A stretch of 64,000 nucleotides of DNA from NCBI GenBank assembly GCA_031399085.1, contig JANNOQ010000057.1, forward strand, positions 43,978 to 107,977, given 5' to 3'. The stretch is from R-RK-3 sp031399085. Its GTDB lineage: Bacteria; Pseudomonadota; Alphaproteobacteria; Rhizobiales; Rhodomicrobiaceae. Below the pieces are notes generated by a model. That model was given only the letters and a program-made list of their open reading frames with translations, ran no database searches and had not been told where the DNA came from. Within the stretch, counting starts at the first letter, position 1, and every line of letters begins with the position of its first letter. The position numbers and the translations under genes were made by a program. Below, piece after piece: positions 1 to 8,493 of this stretch.

Positions 1-171
1 CGGTCGATGAGCCGCGAGGAAGCTTACGCCCGCATTGCGGTGCGCGTGCCGATGCGGCGCGTCGCCCGGCCGGAGGAGATCGTGCAGGCGATGCTCTGGA
101 TCGTCGATCCCGAAAACAGCTTCATGACCGGGCAGGCGGTGTCCATCGATGGCGGTCTGACGGCGGTTTGA
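1..171 (+). CDS. Short-chain dehydrogenase/reductase, C-terminal 56 residues (5' end outside window)
   Basis: The open frame runs in from base 1 and stops at 171. The visible end has the typical SDR tail: an R-x-A-x-PEEI segment, then LWI and the GQAVSIDGG motif close to the C-terminus, which in SDRs frames the substrate loop and the last beta strand. This is a cytosolic NAD(P)-dependent oxidoreductase; the cofactor site (TGxxxGxG) and the Ser-Tyr-Lys centre lie outside the window. It is followed after about 210 bases by a same-strand catabolic operon and may be its first gene, oxidising a hydroxy intermediate. That link is inferred from position only. Confidence 0.85.
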   Translation, partial: RSMSREEAYARIAVRVPMRRVARPEEIVQAMLWIVDPENSFMTGQAVSIDGGLTAV

Positions 172-382
172 CTGCGTTTAACGTTCGGAGGACCGGCGTT
201 CGTAGCCCTCCTTGCCGCCTGCTTTTGATATTCTGGGATGCAGAAATTTGTTCCACTTTTGAAGTGGGATGGTACGCTTTGCAAAAGCCAGGGGAGACAC
301 GCCGATGACGGTTGCTGACGCGCCAAGCGCTACGCGTGCTGCGTTTTGTCTCCCCCAGCACCTATCGCGCTGAGGAGGCCGG
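172..382 (+). promoter_or_regulatory. Leader with two inverted repeats upstream of the catabolic operon
   Basis: This non-coding stretch holds a near-perfect palindrome at about 251-268 (TTCCACTT / AAGTGGGA around a 3-base centre), which looks like a regulator half-site pair. It also holds a perfect 9-base inverted repeat, GGGGAGACA at 291-299 and TGTCTCCCC at 347-355. The first could be an operator and the second an mRNA stem. A strong ribosome binding site (GAGGAGG, 372-378) precedes the next gene. Function is inferred. Confidence 0.35.
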
Positions 383-1411
383 ATGCGCTGGAAACAAAGG
401 CCTGAGGGATCGAATTGGGGCGATTTCGGCCCGGATGACGAGGCGGGGCGGCTCAATCTCATCACGCCGGAGAAGGTTCTTCAGGGCATCGCCGAGGTGC
501 GCGACGGCAAAAGCTTCTGCCTGTCGCTGCCGCTTGACTACCCTGGCGGCAATCTGCTGAACCCCGCGCGGCACCCGCCGCAGCGCCTGGCAACGGTCGC
601 CGCCGACGGCGCGCCGCGCTACCTCCTGCCGCTGTCGCAGGGCAATCCGGAGCTGACCGACGTCGTCTGCGATGACCGGGTGCTGATCCACACGCAATAT
701 TCGACGCAGTGGGACGCGCTCTCCCATGTCGGCTCGGAGTTCGACGCCGATGGCGACGGGGTCGCTGAGGCCGTGTTTTACAATGGCTGGCGTGGCGGCG
801 AGCACATCGTGCTGGAAGGCGGCCACGGCGATTGCGGCAAGTTCGAGGGCGCGGAGGCCAAGCGCCTCGGCATCGAGAAAATGGCGGAGCGCTGCGTTCA
901 GGGCCGCGCGGTGCTGATCGACCTGCACGCGATCCACGGCGATGCAAAAGCCGATATCGGCTTCGACGCGCTCGACGAGGCCATGCGCGCGCAGACTGTG
1001 ACGGTCGAGACCGGCGACATGGTCTGCCTGCATACAGGCTTTGCACGCAAGGTCCTGGAGATGAACCGTCAGCCGAACCCCGAAGTGCTGCATCATTCCT
1101 GCGCCGCGCTTGACGGCCGCGATCCGCGTTTGCAGGAATGGGTGCGCGACAGCGGCCTCGCCATCATCGCCGCCGACAATTACGCCGTGGAGCGCTATCC
1201 GAACCGCAGCGGCGAAGGCCGCCGGGCGATCCTGCCGCTGCACGAGCTGTGCCTGTTCAAACTCGGCATTCACCTTGGCGAGTTGTGGTGGCTGAGCGAC
1301 CTCGCCGCCTACCTCCGCCCGGCCGGCCGCACGCGCTTTCTGTTGACCGCTCCGCCCTTGCGGCTGCCCGGCGTTGTCGGTTCGCCAACGACGCCCATCG
1401 CCACCGTATGA
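383..1411 (+). CDS. Cyclase family protein (kynurenine formamidase-like metal hydrolase)
   Basis: The 342-residue protein matches the cyclase/arylformamidase superfamily (PF04199). The metal-site signature is visible as H103-x-x-Y-x-x-x-W-DALSH (D111, H115), followed by a Gly/His-rich stretch. Members hydrolyse amides, lactones or ring compounds with a bound divalent metal. The start is set by the GAGGAGG ribosome binding site five bases upstream. It lies 7 bases before the acyl-CoA ligase gene and therefore probably shares its transcript. Here it may open or hydrolyse a cyclic intermediate before CoA activation. The substrate cannot be read from the sequence. Confidence 0.8.
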   Translation: MRWKQRPEGSNWGDFGPDDEAGRLNLITPEKVLQGIAEVRDGKSFCLSLPLDYPGGNLLNPARHPPQRLATVAADGAPRYLLPLSQGNPELTDVVCDDRVLIHTQYSTQWDALSHVGSEFDADGDGVAEAVFYNGWRGGEHIVLEGGHGDCGKFEGAEAKRLGIEKMAERCVQGRAVLIDLHAIHGDAKADIGFDALDEAMRAQTVTVETGDMVCLHTGFARKVLEMNRQPNPEVLHHSCAALDGRDPRLQEWVRDSGLAIIAADNYAVERYPNRSGEGRRAILPLHELCLFKLGIHLGELWWLSDLAAYLRPAGRTRFLLTAPPLRLPGVVGSPTTPIATV

Positions 1412-1418
1412 GGCGCCC

Positions 1419-3503
1419 ATGACGACGCTCGACGATCTGCTCAATCCGCGCTCTATCGCCATCGTCGGGGCGTCGGACGACCCGACGCGGATCGGCGGAC
1501 GGCCGTTGTCGCATATGATCCGGCAACGCTTCGACGGCAGCGTCTACCCCGTCAATCCCAATCGGGACGTGGTCCAGGGCGTCAAAGCCTATGCCTCGCT
1601 CGCCGACATTGGGGGAGACGTGGATTTCGTGCTGGTCGCGGTTCCGGCGGCGGGCGTGACCGCGGTGGTGCGGCAGGCGGCGGCGAAAAAGGCCAAGACC
1701 GTGATGGTGCTGTCCTCCGGTTTCGCCGAGATCGGCGGTGAGGGTGTCGCCATGCAGGATGAGCTGACGGCGCTCGCGCGCGAAACCGGCGTCCGCATCG
1801 TCGGCCCGAACTGCCTCGGCGCGTTCAACTCCGCCACCCGCTTCTACCCGACCTTTACTTCAACCATCGACCGCGCCACTCCAACGCCCGGCGGCATCTC
1901 CATCGCCAGCCAATCCGGCGCCTATGGCAGCCACATCTACATGGTCTCGCATTTGCGCGGGCTCGGCATCCGCTATTGGATGACCACCGGCAATGAGGCC
2001 GATCTGCATGTCGCCGAGGTGATCCGCCTCTACGCCCAGCGCGACGACGTGCATACAATCATGGCCTATGCGGAGAGCATCAAGGACGGCCCGGTCCTGA
2101 TCGAGGCGCTGGAGGGCGCGCGCGCCAACCGCATTCCGGTGATTTTCATGAAGGTCGGCCGCTCCGAGGTCGGCGCGCAAGCCGCGAGTTCGCACACGGC
2201 GTCGCTCGCGGGCGAGGACGCGATTTACGACGCCGTGCTGCGCCAATATGGGGCTTACCGCGCGCGCAGCACCGAGGAGATGCTCGACATCGCCTATGCC
2301 TGCCGCCCGCGCATTTATCCCGCTGGCCGCCGTCTCGGGGTCGTGACGATTTCCGGTGGCGCGGGCGTGCTGATCGCCGACGCCGCCGCCGATCATGGGC
2401 TGGAAGTGCCGCCGATGCCGGAGGATATGCAGCAGGAAATGACAGCGCTGCTGCCGTTCGCCGCGCCGCGCAATCCGGTCGATGTGACGGCGCAGTTCTT
2501 CAACGATTTGACCCTCATCCCCCGCTTCACCCGCGCCATGCTCGACCGTGGCGGCTATGACGGGCTGATCGGCTTCTGGACGTCGGTCGCCGGATCGCCG
2601 CTGCTGGCCGACAAGCTGCTTGGCTACCTCACCGAGACGATGTCGCATTATGAGAACCGGCTGTTCCTGCACTGCCTGATTGCGCCGGAAGACGTGCGTA
2701 AGCGCTACGAGGAGGCCGGTTTTCCCTGCTTCGAGGACCCGACGCGGACGGTCGCCGCGATGGCCGCTTTGATGTTTTTTGGCGAGGCGTTTGCCTGGAG
2801 CGGCGCGGATCTGCTTGCGATGCCTGATCCAGCCGAATTTCCGTCAGGCCCGATTTCAGAGCGCACGGCGAAGGACTTGTTGGGCGCGGCGGGGTTGCCG
2901 ATGGTCGATGATGTGCTGGTAACCACCGCCAATCATGCGGGCGCGACGGCGGGCCTCATGAGCGGCCCGGTCGCAATGAAGATCGTCTCGGCGGACATTC
3001 AGCACAAGACAGAGGTGGGCGGCGTCCTGCTCGGGGTGGATGGCGCTGAAGCCGCCGAGGCCGCGTTCGAGACGATCATGCAGAACGCCGCGCACGCTGC
3101 GCCGGACGCGCGGATCGACGGCGTGCTAATTTCGCCGATGATTTTGGGCGGCGTCGAATGCATTCTCGGGGCCAAGATCGACCCCGTTTTCGGCCCCGTG
3201 GTGATGTTCGGATTGGGCGGCATTCTGACCGAAGTGCTGAAGGACGTGGCGTTCCGGCGCGCGCCGTTCGGCTCGGCGGTCGCGCGCGAAATGATCGAGG
3301 AGCTGAAAGGCGCCGCCGTGCTGAAAGGCGCGCGCGGAAAGCCGCCCGCCGATCTTGACGCGCTGGCGGAGGCCATCTCGAACCTCTCGCTGTTCGCCGC
3401 CGTCAATGCGGACCGGCTCGAAAGCGTCGAAATGAACCCGATCCTGGCCCTGCCCGACCGTTGCCTCGCGCTCGACGCGCTGATCGTCAAAGGAGTGAAC
3501 TGA
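1419..3503 (+). CDS. ADP-forming acyl-CoA synthetase (acetate--CoA ligase family)
   Basis: At 694 residues this has the full ACD layout. An N-terminal CoA-binding Rossmann domain has the SIAIVGAS motif. A succinyl-CoA-ligase-like domain carries the SHT-x-SLAG segment with the phosphorylated His. An ATP-grasp domain begins near residue 470 (VAMKI...HKTEVGGV). Such enzymes activate carboxylic acids to CoA thioesters with release of ADP and phosphate. ATG 1419 was chosen because it follows the cyclase stop by 7 bases; an upstream in-frame start would lie inside that gene. In this cluster it probably loads the substrate, or recovers an acid released from it, as a CoA ester. The specific acid is unknown. 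Confidence 0.88.
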   Translation: MTTLDDLLNPRSIAIVGASDDPTRIGGRPLSHMIRQRFDGSVYPVNPNRDVVQGVKAYASLADIGGDVDFVLVAVPAAGVTAVVRQAAAKKAKTVMVLSSGFAEIGGEGVAMQDELTALARETGVRIVGPNCLGAFNSATRFYPTFTSTIDRATPTPGGISIASQSGAYGSHIYMVSHLRGLGIRYWMTTGNEADLHVAEVIRLYAQRDDVHTIMAYAESIKDGPVLIEALEGARANRIPVIFMKVGRSEVGAQAASSHTASLAGEDAIYDAVLRQYGAYRARSTEEMLDIAYACRPRIYPAGRRLGVVTISGGAGVLIADAAADHGLEVPPMPEDMQQEMTALLPFAAPRNPVDVTAQFFNDLTLIPRFTRAMLDRGGYDGLIGFWTSVAGSPLLADKLLGYLTETMSHYENRLFLHCLIAPEDVRKRYEEAGFPCFEDPTRTVAAMAALMFFGEAFAWSGADLLAMPDPAEFPSGPISERTAKDLLGAAGLPMVDDVLVTTANHAGATAGLMSGPVAMKIVSADIQHKTEVGGVLLGVDGAEAAEAAFETIMQNAAHAAPDARIDGVLISPMILGGVECILGAKIDPVFGPVVMFGLGGILTEVLKDVAFRRAPFGSAVAREMIEELKGAAVLKGARGKPPADLDALAEAISNLSLFAAVNADRLESVEMNPILALPDRCLALDALIVKGVN

Positions 3504-3507
3504 CCTC

Positions 3508-4500
3508 ATGGCTCTCCCGCCCATTCTCCGCTCGCTGCGCATTCCCGCCATTGGCGCGCCGCTGTTCATTGTCTCCAATCCCGCGCTCGTCATCGCGCAA
3601 TGCACGTCGGGCATCGTCGGCAGCTTTCCGGCGCTGAATGCGCGCGAGAAGGATGGCGAGCCGATCGCGCTCGAAGCTTGGCTTCAGCAAATTACGGAAG
3701 CGCTCGACCGGCACAATCAGGCCAATCCCGACCGGCCCGCCGCGCCTTACGCCGTCAATCAGATTGTGCATCGCTCCAATCCGCGTCTGGAGCGGGATTT
3801 GGAGATTTGCGTGAAGTGGAAGGTGCCGATCATGATCACCTCGCTCGGCGCGCGGCCGGAGGTGAACGAGGCGGCGCATTCCTATGGCGGCATCACGCTG
3901 CACGACATCATCAGCAACACCTTCGCCAAGAAGGCCATCGAGAAGGGCGCCGACGGGCTGATCGCTGTCTCGGCCGGGGCGGGGGGGCATGCGGGCGCGA
4001 TTTCGCCCTTCGCCTTGGTGCAGGAAATCCGCGAATGGTTCGACGGGCCGCTGCTCTTGTCCGGCGCGATTGCCACGGGCGACGCCGTGCTGGCGGCTGA
4101 AGCGATGGGCGCGGATCTGGCTTACATCGGCTCGGCCTTCATCGCTACGCGTGAGGCCAACGCTGTCGAGAGCTACAAGGAGATGATCGCATCGAGCGCC
4201 GCCGAGGATATCGTCTACACGAACCTTTTTACCGGCATTCACGGCAACTATCTGAAGCCGTCGATTGCCGCTCAGGGCATGGACCCGAACAATCTGCCGA
4301 CCAGCGATCCGTCGGCGATGAATTTTTCGACCGGCTCGTCCAAACCGAAAAGCTGGAAGGAAATCTGGGGCGCCGGCCAGGGCATCGGCGCGGTGAAGGC
4401 GGTTGTTCCGGTCGCGCAGCTCGTCGATCGGTTGGAGCGCGAATATCTGGCCGCGCGCGCAAGGCTCGGAATGGGCGCGATGGCGCAGGCGGCGGAATAG
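3508..4500 (+). CDS. Nitronate monooxygenase / 2-nitropropane dioxygenase-like FMN oxidoreductase
   Basis: This 330-residue TIM-barrel flavoprotein has the NMO-family core: a glycine-rich SAGAGGHAG loop with the conserved His161, followed by LLLSGAIATGDAVLAAEAMGA and GSAFIAT, which contribute to FMN phosphate binding. True nitronate oxidation is only one activity of the family. Paralogues in acyl-CoA and aromatic degradation clusters probably act as enoyl-type reductases or dehydrogenases, so its role here is open. AAGGAG precedes the ATG. It sits 4 bases after the ligase stop, in a clear operon. Confidence 0.82.
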   Translation: MALPPILRSLRIPAIGAPLFIVSNPALVIAQCTSGIVGSFPALNAREKDGEPIALEAWLQQITEALDRHNQANPDRPAAPYAVNQIVHRSNPRLERDLEICVKWKVPIMITSLGARPEVNEAAHSYGGITLHDIISNTFAKKAIEKGADGLIAVSAGAGGHAGAISPFALVQEIREWFDGPLLLSGAIATGDAVLAAEAMGADLAYIGSAFIATREANAVESYKEMIASSAAEDIVYTNLFTGIHGNYLKPSIAAQGMDPNNLPTSDPSAMNFSTGSSKPKSWKEIWGAGQGIGAVKAVVPVAQLVDRLEREYLAARARLGMGAMAQAAE

Positions 4501-4513
4501 CGGGGAGGATCGC

Positions 4514-4897
4514 ATGAGCGGCAGCCTGTTCGACGGACCCGGCCCGGAGGCGCGTTTTGCCGCCTTTCTGGCCGAGGGCAAATTCATGATCCAGCGGTCG
4601 CGGGCAACGGGCGCCCACCTCTTTTACCCGCGCACCATCAACCCGGCGACTGGCGAGCCGGACCTTGATTGGGTTGAGGCGTCCGGTAACGGCACCGTTT
4701 ACGCCACGACCTGCAACCGCTATCCGGCGGACAAGGGCGGCGACGTCAACATCGCGCTCATCGACCTGGCCGAAGGCCCGCGCATGATGGCCCGCGTCGA
4801 AGGCGTGCCACCGCATAAGGTCAAGATCGGGATGGCCGTCAAGGCGCGCATTGCCAAGCTCGGCCAGGACTTCGCAATCGTTTTCGACCCGGCATGA
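4514..4897 (+). CDS. DUF35-type OB-fold protein with degenerate zinc ribbon
   Basis: The 127 residues match the Zn-ribbon/OB-fold (DUF35) partner proteins of thiolase-fold enzymes. The OB-fold (about residues 56-124) is intact, with a GNGTVYATT strand followed by the IALIDLAEG and RVEG strands. At the ribbon, where most members have C-x2-C pairs, this protein has Ser29-x2-Thr32 and no Cys in the second half, so it probably binds no zinc. GGGAGGAT precedes the ATG. The gene lies 7 bases before the thiolase-fold gene, the usual pairing for ChsH2/DUF35 with Ltp2-type aldolases. It is likely an obligate subunit that positions the CoA ester. Confidence 0.78.
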   Translation: MSGSLFDGPGPEARFAAFLAEGKFMIQRSRATGAHLFYPRTINPATGEPDLDWVEASGNGTVYATTCNRYPADKGGDVNIALIDLAEGPRMMARVEGVPPHKVKIGMAVKARIAKLGQDFAIVFDPA

Positions 4898-4904
4898 GGC
4901 TGAC

Positions 4905-6077
4905 ATGGCGCATCCACTAAGAGGCAAGGCTGCCTGTGTCGGGCTGGCAATGGCGGGCTGCGGCGAGGCGCCGGGGCGCTCGTCGATGGAGCTGATGGCG
5001 GAGGCGGTTTACAAGGCGCTCGACGACGCGCGCATTCCGCTCTCCGAAGTGGACGGGTTGTTCGCGACCACCGCTATCCACCGGATGGCCGCCATGTCGC
5101 TGGCCGAACATCTGGGCATCCGGCCCGCTTACTCGGACGGCTCCAACATCGGCGGCTCCTCCTTCATGGCCCACGCCATCACCGCCGCGATGGCGCTCGA
5201 AACCGGCCAGTGCAATGTCGCGGTGATCGCCTATGGCTCGAACCAGCGCACAACCGGCGGCTTCCAGACCACCTCCGAGCCGATGCCGTTCGAGGCGGTC
5301 TACAAGCCGCGCAATCCGGTGACGGCCTATGCGCTCGCCGCCAGCCGCTACATGCACCAATATGGCGCGAAGCGGGAGCATTTCGCCGAGGTCGCCGTGG
5401 CCGCGCGGGCCTGGGCGCGCCTCAACCCGGAGGCCTTCGAGCGCGGGCCGTTGACGGTCGAGGACGTGCTCGCCGCGCGCATGATTTCCGACCCGTTCGG
5501 CAAGCTCGATTGCTGCCTCGTGACCGACGGCGCGGCCGCGATGGTGATGACCCGCGCCGACCGCGCCAAGGACGGGCCGCGGACGCCGGTCTATCTGCTC
5601 GGCGCCGCGATGGAGCATCATCACCGCATGATCTCCGCCATGGCCGATTTGACCGTGACCGCCGCCGCGAGCAGCGGGCCGCGCGCCTTCGCGATGGCGG
5701 GCTATGGGCCGGGCGACATGGACACGGCGCAAATCTACGATGCCTTCACCATCAACACGATCCTGTTCCTCGAAGACCTCGGCTATTGCGCCAAGGGCGA
5801 GGGCAAGGATTTCGTCGGCGGCGGGCGGATCGCGCCGGGCGGGGCGCTGGCGGTCAACACCAATGGCGGCGGGCTATCGTGCGTGCATCCCGGCATGTAC
5901 GGCATGTTCGTGATGATCGAGGCAATCCGGCAAATCCGCCGCGCGGCCGGCGACGATGAGGGCCATCGCGAGCCTGGCGGCTGGATCGAGGGTACGAAAC
6001 TGAGCCTCGCCCACGGCAATGGCGGCACATTTTCGAGCCAGGTGACGACGGTATGGGGCGCGGCGGAGACAACTTAG
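4905..6077 (+). CDS. Thiolase-fold acyl-CoA enzyme lacking the nucleophilic Cys (probable retro-aldolase)
   Basis: The 390-residue protein has the SCPx-thiolase fold. The catalytic Cys position of true thiolases is replaced by a GGSSF segment (residues 83-87). In the second half it has IYDAFT (Tyr278) and YCAKGEG in place of the HDCF motif of thiolases, and the C-terminal loop reads GGGLSCVHPGMYG. These replacements are those of the Ltp2-type aldolases of steroid side-chain degradation, which cleave a beta-hydroxyacyl-CoA without a Cys nucleophile and need a DUF35 partner, encoded just upstream. Aldolase activity is therefore the preferred reading. It is inferred from family knowledge, and the substrate is unknown. 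Confidence 0.75.
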   Translation: MAHPLRGKAACVGLAMAGCGEAPGRSSMELMAEAVYKALDDARIPLSEVDGLFATTAIHRMAAMSLAEHLGIRPAYSDGSNIGGSSFMAHAITAAMALETGQCNVAVIAYGSNQRTTGGFQTTSEPMPFEAVYKPRNPVTAYALAASRYMHQYGAKREHFAEVAVAARAWARLNPEAFERGPLTVEDVLAARMISDPFGKLDCCLVTDGAAAMVMTRADRAKDGPRTPVYLLGAAMEHHHRMISAMADLTVTAAASSGPRAFAMAGYGPGDMDTAQIYDAFTINTILFLEDLGYCAKGEGKDFVGGGRIAPGGALAVNTNGGGLSCVHPGMYGMFVMIEAIRQIRRAAGDDEGHREPGGWIEGTKLSLAHGNGGTFSSQVTTVWGAAETT

Positions 6078-6101
6078 GGGACATTTGCGACGCCCCTTTT
6101 T

Positions 6102-6180
6102 GTCATTCCCGTGCAGACGGGAATCCGGTAACCGGCTGATTGTGTTTAGATTAATGGATCCCCGCTTTCGCGGGGATGAC
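6102..6180. repeat. Palindromic dispersed repeat, GTCAT-ended (REP/MITE-like)
   Basis: The 79-base element begins GTCATTCCCGTGCAGACGGGAATCC and ends GGATCCCCGCTTTCGCGGGGATGAC. Each end is a hairpin, and the two ends are near-inverted copies of each other. It lies between the thiolase-fold gene and the nucleotidase gene and could terminate transcription. It has no coding capacity. Similar GTCAT...ATGAC elements occur widely in proteobacteria. Confidence 0.75.
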
Positions 6181-6279
6181 AACTAAGCGTAGAGTCCCGT
6201 GCGTCATTTTCCGCTGACATTGATCGGTCAAGAGCATGGTGTAGTGTTGGGCAGCGTTACACCCTGAAGCAGGTCGCTC

Positions 6280-7800
6280 ATGCCCATCATCACCCGCCGC
6301 GACGCCATTCTTGGCGCTGCCAAGCTCGGTCTCGTCACCATTCTCGCCCCGAGCGCCTTTGCCCAATCCGCGCGCGACAAGACGACCGGCCGCGTCACGC
6401 TGGTTCTCGTCAACGATCTCGACCGAATGGACGAAAAGGACGGCCGGGGCGGGCACGCCAAGCTGGCGACGGTCGCCAAAGCCGAGCGCGCCAAGGGCAA
6501 CACGCTGCTCGTTCATGCGGGCGATGCCTATTCGCCCTCGCTATTGTCCGGCATCGACAAGGGCGCCCACATCGTCGAGCTGCTCAACCGGATCGGACCG
6601 GACGTCTTCACGCCCGGAAATCACGAATTCGATTTCGGGCCGGAGATTTTCCGCCAACGCGTGAAGCAATCGAAATTCGATGTGGTCGCCGCGAATATTC
6701 ACGAAAAGGACGGTTCGCTGGTCGGCGGCTTGATGCCCACCAAGATCGTCGAGATCGGCGGGTTCAAATTCGGTTTCGTCGGCGTTTGCACCGAGAGCAC
6801 GGTGTCGATCTCAAGCCCGGGCGATATCGGGTTTACCCCGGCCGTTCAAACCGCGGGCGAATTCGCGGCCAAGCTGCGCGAGGCAGGCGCAGAACTCGTG
6901 GTCGCGGTGACGCATATCGGCTTCCGTGAGGATATGGAGCTGGTGCGCACCGGCGCGGCCGATATTGTGCTATCCGGCCACGACCACAATCTCGTCACCT
7001 ACTGGGACGGCAAGGTGGTGCTGGTGGAAAGCGCGTCGCAAGCCGATTTCGTCACGCCCATCGACCTTCTGATCGAGAAAACCGTCGCGGACGGCAAGGC
7101 GCGCATCGCCTTCGTGCCGAATTTCCGCCCCATTGACACCCTGACTGTCGCGCCCGACCCGGACATTGCCGAACTCATCAACGGCTATCAGGCGCAGGTC
7201 GACAAGGAGCTGAACATTCCCATCGGCACAACGGAGACCGCCCTCGACACCCGGCGGGGCGCTTTGCGGTCGGAGGAAAACGCCTTCGGCAATCTGGTTT
7301 GCGATGCGATGCTGGCTGCGACGGGCGCGAAGGTTTGCATCACCAATTCCGGCGGCATTCGCGGCAATCGCGACTATCCGGCGGGGACGACATTGACCCG
7401 CAAGACTATTCTGGAGGAGCTGCCTTTCGGCAATAAGACCGTGGTGGTCGAAATCGGCGGCAAGACGCTTCGCGCGGCTTTGGAGAAGGGGCTTGCCAGC
7501 GGCGGCGGGTTCCCCCAGGTGGGCGGAATGACCGTCACGGCCGATCTCGCTCAGCCAATCGGAAGCCGGCTTCTATCCGTCACCATTTCCGGGAAGCCGC
7601 TCGACGATGCGGCAGGCTACACGCTCGCGACCAACAATTACCTGGCGAAGGGCGGCGACGGCTATGTCATGCTGCAAGACGGCAAACCCCTTACGGACGA
7701 ACTTGCGGGACATTATGTGGCCGGCCAGGTGATGAGCTATATCGAGGGCAAGAACACGGTCGCGCCGAAGGTTGAGGGGCGGCTGGTGCTCACCCGATAG
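6280..7800 (+). CDS. Tat-exported metallophosphatase / 5'-nucleotidase family protein
   Basis: The 506 residues comprise a twin-arginine-type signal (TRRDAILG, then a hydrophobic stretch ending in SAFAQ), a calcineurin-like phosphatase domain and a 5'-nucleotidase C-terminal domain. Metal-site motifs seen are HAGDAYS, GNHEFDFG, VTHIGF and SGHDHN. The C-terminal domain shows ITNSGGIRG and TNNYLAKGGDGY. One oddity is that the first metal motif, D-x-H in most members, reads NDLD. The protein is expected to dephosphorylate nucleotides or related phosphoesters in the periplasm. It appears monocistronic, flanked by palindromic repeats on both sides. Confidence 0.88.
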   Translation: MPIITRRDAILGAAKLGLVTILAPSAFAQSARDKTTGRVTLVLVNDLDRMDEKDGRGGHAKLATVAKAERAKGNTLLVHAGDAYSPSLLSGIDKGAHIVELLNRIGPDVFTPGNHEFDFGPEIFRQRVKQSKFDVVAANIHEKDGSLVGGLMPTKIVEIGGFKFGFVGVCTESTVSISSPGDIGFTPAVQTAGEFAAKLREAGAELVVAVTHIGFREDMELVRTGAADIVLSGHDHNLVTYWDGKVVLVESASQADFVTPIDLLIEKTVADGKARIAFVPNFRPIDTLTVAPDPDIAELINGYQAQVDKELNIPIGTTETALDTRRGALRSEENAFGNLVCDAMLAATGAKVCITNSGGIRGNRDYPAGTTLTRKTILEELPFGNKTVVVEIGGKTLRAALEKGLASGGGFPQVGGMTVTADLAQPIGSRLLSVTISGKPLDDAAGYTLATNNYLAKGGDGYVMLQDGKPLTDELAGHYVAGQVMSYIEGKNTVAPKVEGRLVLTR

Positions 7801-7850
7801 GACGCAAATGCTTCCTTGGGAGGACTGCATCAGAACGTTCTACCCCTAAA

Positions 7851-7950
7851 GTCGTCCCGGACAGCCGTCAGGCTGATCCGGGATCCAATCGCCTATCCTC
7901 TCGAACTTGGCGGGTGTAATTAGGCCCCCGGCTCTGGCGGCCGGGGCGAC
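7851..7950. repeat. Palindromic dispersed repeat, GTCGTCCCGG-ended copy
   Basis: The element starts GTCGTCCCGG and ends CCGGGGCGAC, with an inner hairpin of the form CCGGACAGCC...GGCTGATCCGG. It belongs to the same family as the copies at 28711, 36753 and 56090. It lies downstream of the nucleotidase gene, and no reading frame was seen. Confidence 0.7.
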
Positions 7951-8027
7951 GAGATGTTCTACCTAAATTGATCGTGCCCAGGTGCCAGGCCACTCAGCGC
8001 ACGCGTATCACAGCGAGCGTCGCCGCA

Positions 8028-8294
8028 TTATTTGGAAGGAAGTCCGCCGAGCTCAAATTGAAAGTTCGATGTATTGTAGCGCTTTTGTTTGCTTACGCTC
8101 GGTTTAGCACGAATAGGCGTGCCATCCGGTTGGAACATCGTCGAACTTTTTCCAGCACGTCCCGGCTTGGCCTTGGAAGGCCACGCATTTTCCAAATGAT
8201 ATCTTGCAACGGGTTCTCCGGCATTGGCGGAAGAACCAAGCGCGCAGATTGCGAAGGCAAATGCTGCGGTCGCTGCCATCATCGAGTTGAACAT
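8028..8294 (-). CDS. Small secreted protein of unknown function
   Basis: This 88-residue frame begins with a plausible Sec signal peptide: a short N-region, a hydrophobic Ala/Phe-rich core, and a cleavage site after SSANA. The mature part is about 63 residues and basic, with several Lys, Arg and Pro and no Cys. AGGA lies 7 bases before the ATG. No family was recognised. It stands alone between a repeat and the promoter region of the MFS gene. A chance frame is possible, but the signal peptide argues for a real gene. Confidence 0.5.
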   Translation of the reverse strand: MFNSMMAATAAFAFAICALGSSANAGEPVARYHLENAWPSKAKPGRAGKSSTMFQPDGTPIRAKPSVSKQKRYNTSNFQFELGGLPSK

Positions 8295-8493
8295 AGCGAT
8301 ATCCTATTCTCTAACGAATGCTGTGACACTCGATCAGACGCAGACCGTGCAGAAAAGGTTCAAGCGGATACAAGCTCAGACGGCGTAGTTTTCCGGTTGA
8401 TTTTACACCTGCTGGGCCAAATGGTGACGCCCAGTGTTGCCTGTGTTTTGGGCAGCACGCCTCACACAACGACATCCGTCGAGGTTCGTATTC

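Noticed and set aside
362..1462. Long minus-strand frame opposite the cyclase gene
   Set aside because: It is antisense to a gene with a clear family match, has Arg/Ala-rich shadow composition and no ribosome binding site.
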